The translations under genes and the position numbers were made by a program. Below are positions 63,828-64,000 of a stretch of 64,000 bases of DNA, one piece after another. Where the stretch lies: positions 99,548 through 163,547 of the forward strand of contig NZ_JAGSPN010000011.1 in assembly GCF_018139685.1 (NCBI RefSeq). The letters are read 5' to 3'. Numbering within the stretch: the stretch's first letter is position 1; each line of letters begins with the position of its first letter. Source of the stretch: Cognatundibacterium luofuense (GTDB taxonomy: Bacteria; Pseudomonadota; Gammaproteobacteria; Burkholderiales; Burkholderiaceae_D). The notes beneath the pieces were generated by a model that worked only from the letters and a program-made list of their open reading frames with translations, searched no databases and was not told the DNA's origin.

Positions 63828-64000
63828 TTATTTCAGGAACTGCTCATTACCCACCATACCGATCTTGGTCACGCCCAGACGCTGTGCCGAGGCCATCACC
63901 GCAGCAACCGATTTGTACTCCACGACCGCATTCGGGCGCAGATGCACTTCCGGCTGATTCGGCTGCGCTGCTACTTCACTCAGCTTCGCTTCCAGTTCAC
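63828..64000 (-). CDS. exbD: Biopolymer transport protein ExbD, 3' end only
   Basis: Only the last 57 codons are in the window; the gene continues beyond the right edge. The C-terminal sequence AVVEYKSVAAVMASAQRLGVTKIGMVGNEQFLK matches ExbD/TolR periplasmic domains, as does HLRPNAVVEYK. ExbD forms the proton-driven motor with ExbB that energises TonB. Stop codon TAA at 63828-63830. It is the upstream neighbour of the TPR-like gene. Confidence 0.85.
   Translation of the reverse strand, partial: ELEAKLSEVAAQPNQPEVHLRPNAVVEYKSVAAVMASAQRLGVTKIGMVGNEQFLK

Overview
The window looks like a chromosomal segment of a betaproteobacterium of the order Burkholderiales, most likely an Oxalobacteraceae-like genus. 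This rests on gene content, not on a marker gene: the AcnD/PrpF form of the methylcitrate cycle under a PrpR regulator, a CysB-type regulator, malate synthase A beside a LysR gene, HpnE, LplT, and the family mix of the DUF1415, DUF1853 and DUF885 proteins. Base composition is moderate (a little over half G+C by eye) and even. I see no transposase, integrase, phage gene, plasmid gene or CRISPR array. Genes are densely packed and almost all intact; the first (hpnE) and last (exbD) are cut by the window edges.

Layout. 0-7.4 kb: hpnE (hopanoid/squalene oxidation), radA (recombination), lplT (lysophospholipid flipping) and a tight leftward operon tsaB-rimI-udg-DUF1853. 7.5-13.7 kb: a thioredoxin-like gene, three nearly identical tRNA-Arg(ACG) genes each with its own terminator, kup, tRNA-Ser(GCU), lysC, a 590-bp gene-free stretch holding a striking metal-repressor-like palindrome, and DUF1415. 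13.8-17.2 kb: a dehalogenase-malate synthase pair with a divergent LysR gene. 17.5-25.5 kb: a chemoreceptor, cspA, an enoyl-CoA hydratase, a thioesterase, a CapA-like protein, a 2Fe-2S ferredoxin, an SCP2-domain protein and a CysB-like regulator. 25.6-33.5 kb: a patatin-type self-secreted lipase, an FAH-family enzyme, a DUF885 peptidase-like lipoprotein or exported protein, an HDOD signalling protein and ilvE.

33.9-42.4 kb is the methylcitrate-cycle locus: prpB-prpC-(GNAT)-acnD-prpF read leftward from an exact sigma-54 promoter, with divergent prpR and two palindromes that suit PrpR. 42.5-44.5 kb is a three-gene signalling operon (CheY-like receiver, CheC-like phosphatase, PAS-GGDEF cyclase). 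44.7-49 kb holds a secreted putative serine hydrolase overlapping a membrane-anchored partner of unknown function, then a cyanophycinase overlapping a lipocalin lipoprotein. 49-55 kb: a DHH phosphoesterase and the glycine cleavage operon gcvT-gcvH-gcvP behind a tandem glycine riboswitch. 55-64 kb: a lipoprotein made of DUF2799-like repeats, an MsbA-like ABC exporter, an exported amidohydrolase, mltD, an exported TPR-like protein and the end of exbD.

The strongest unexplained signal is a dispersed element of about 100 bp present six times (near 1.3, 17.3, 23.9, 32.4, 44.6 and 58.6 kb). Every copy lies between convergently transcribed genes, none lies in a divergent or co-directional gap, and it occupies six of the seven convergent gaps longer than 200 bp. 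All six share the core CGGTCGTCGGCAGAAA (one copy with two changes), flanked by two related boxes whose starts are exactly 65 bp apart in every copy. This fixed geometry and placement suggest a functional gene-end element rather than passive repeat debris.
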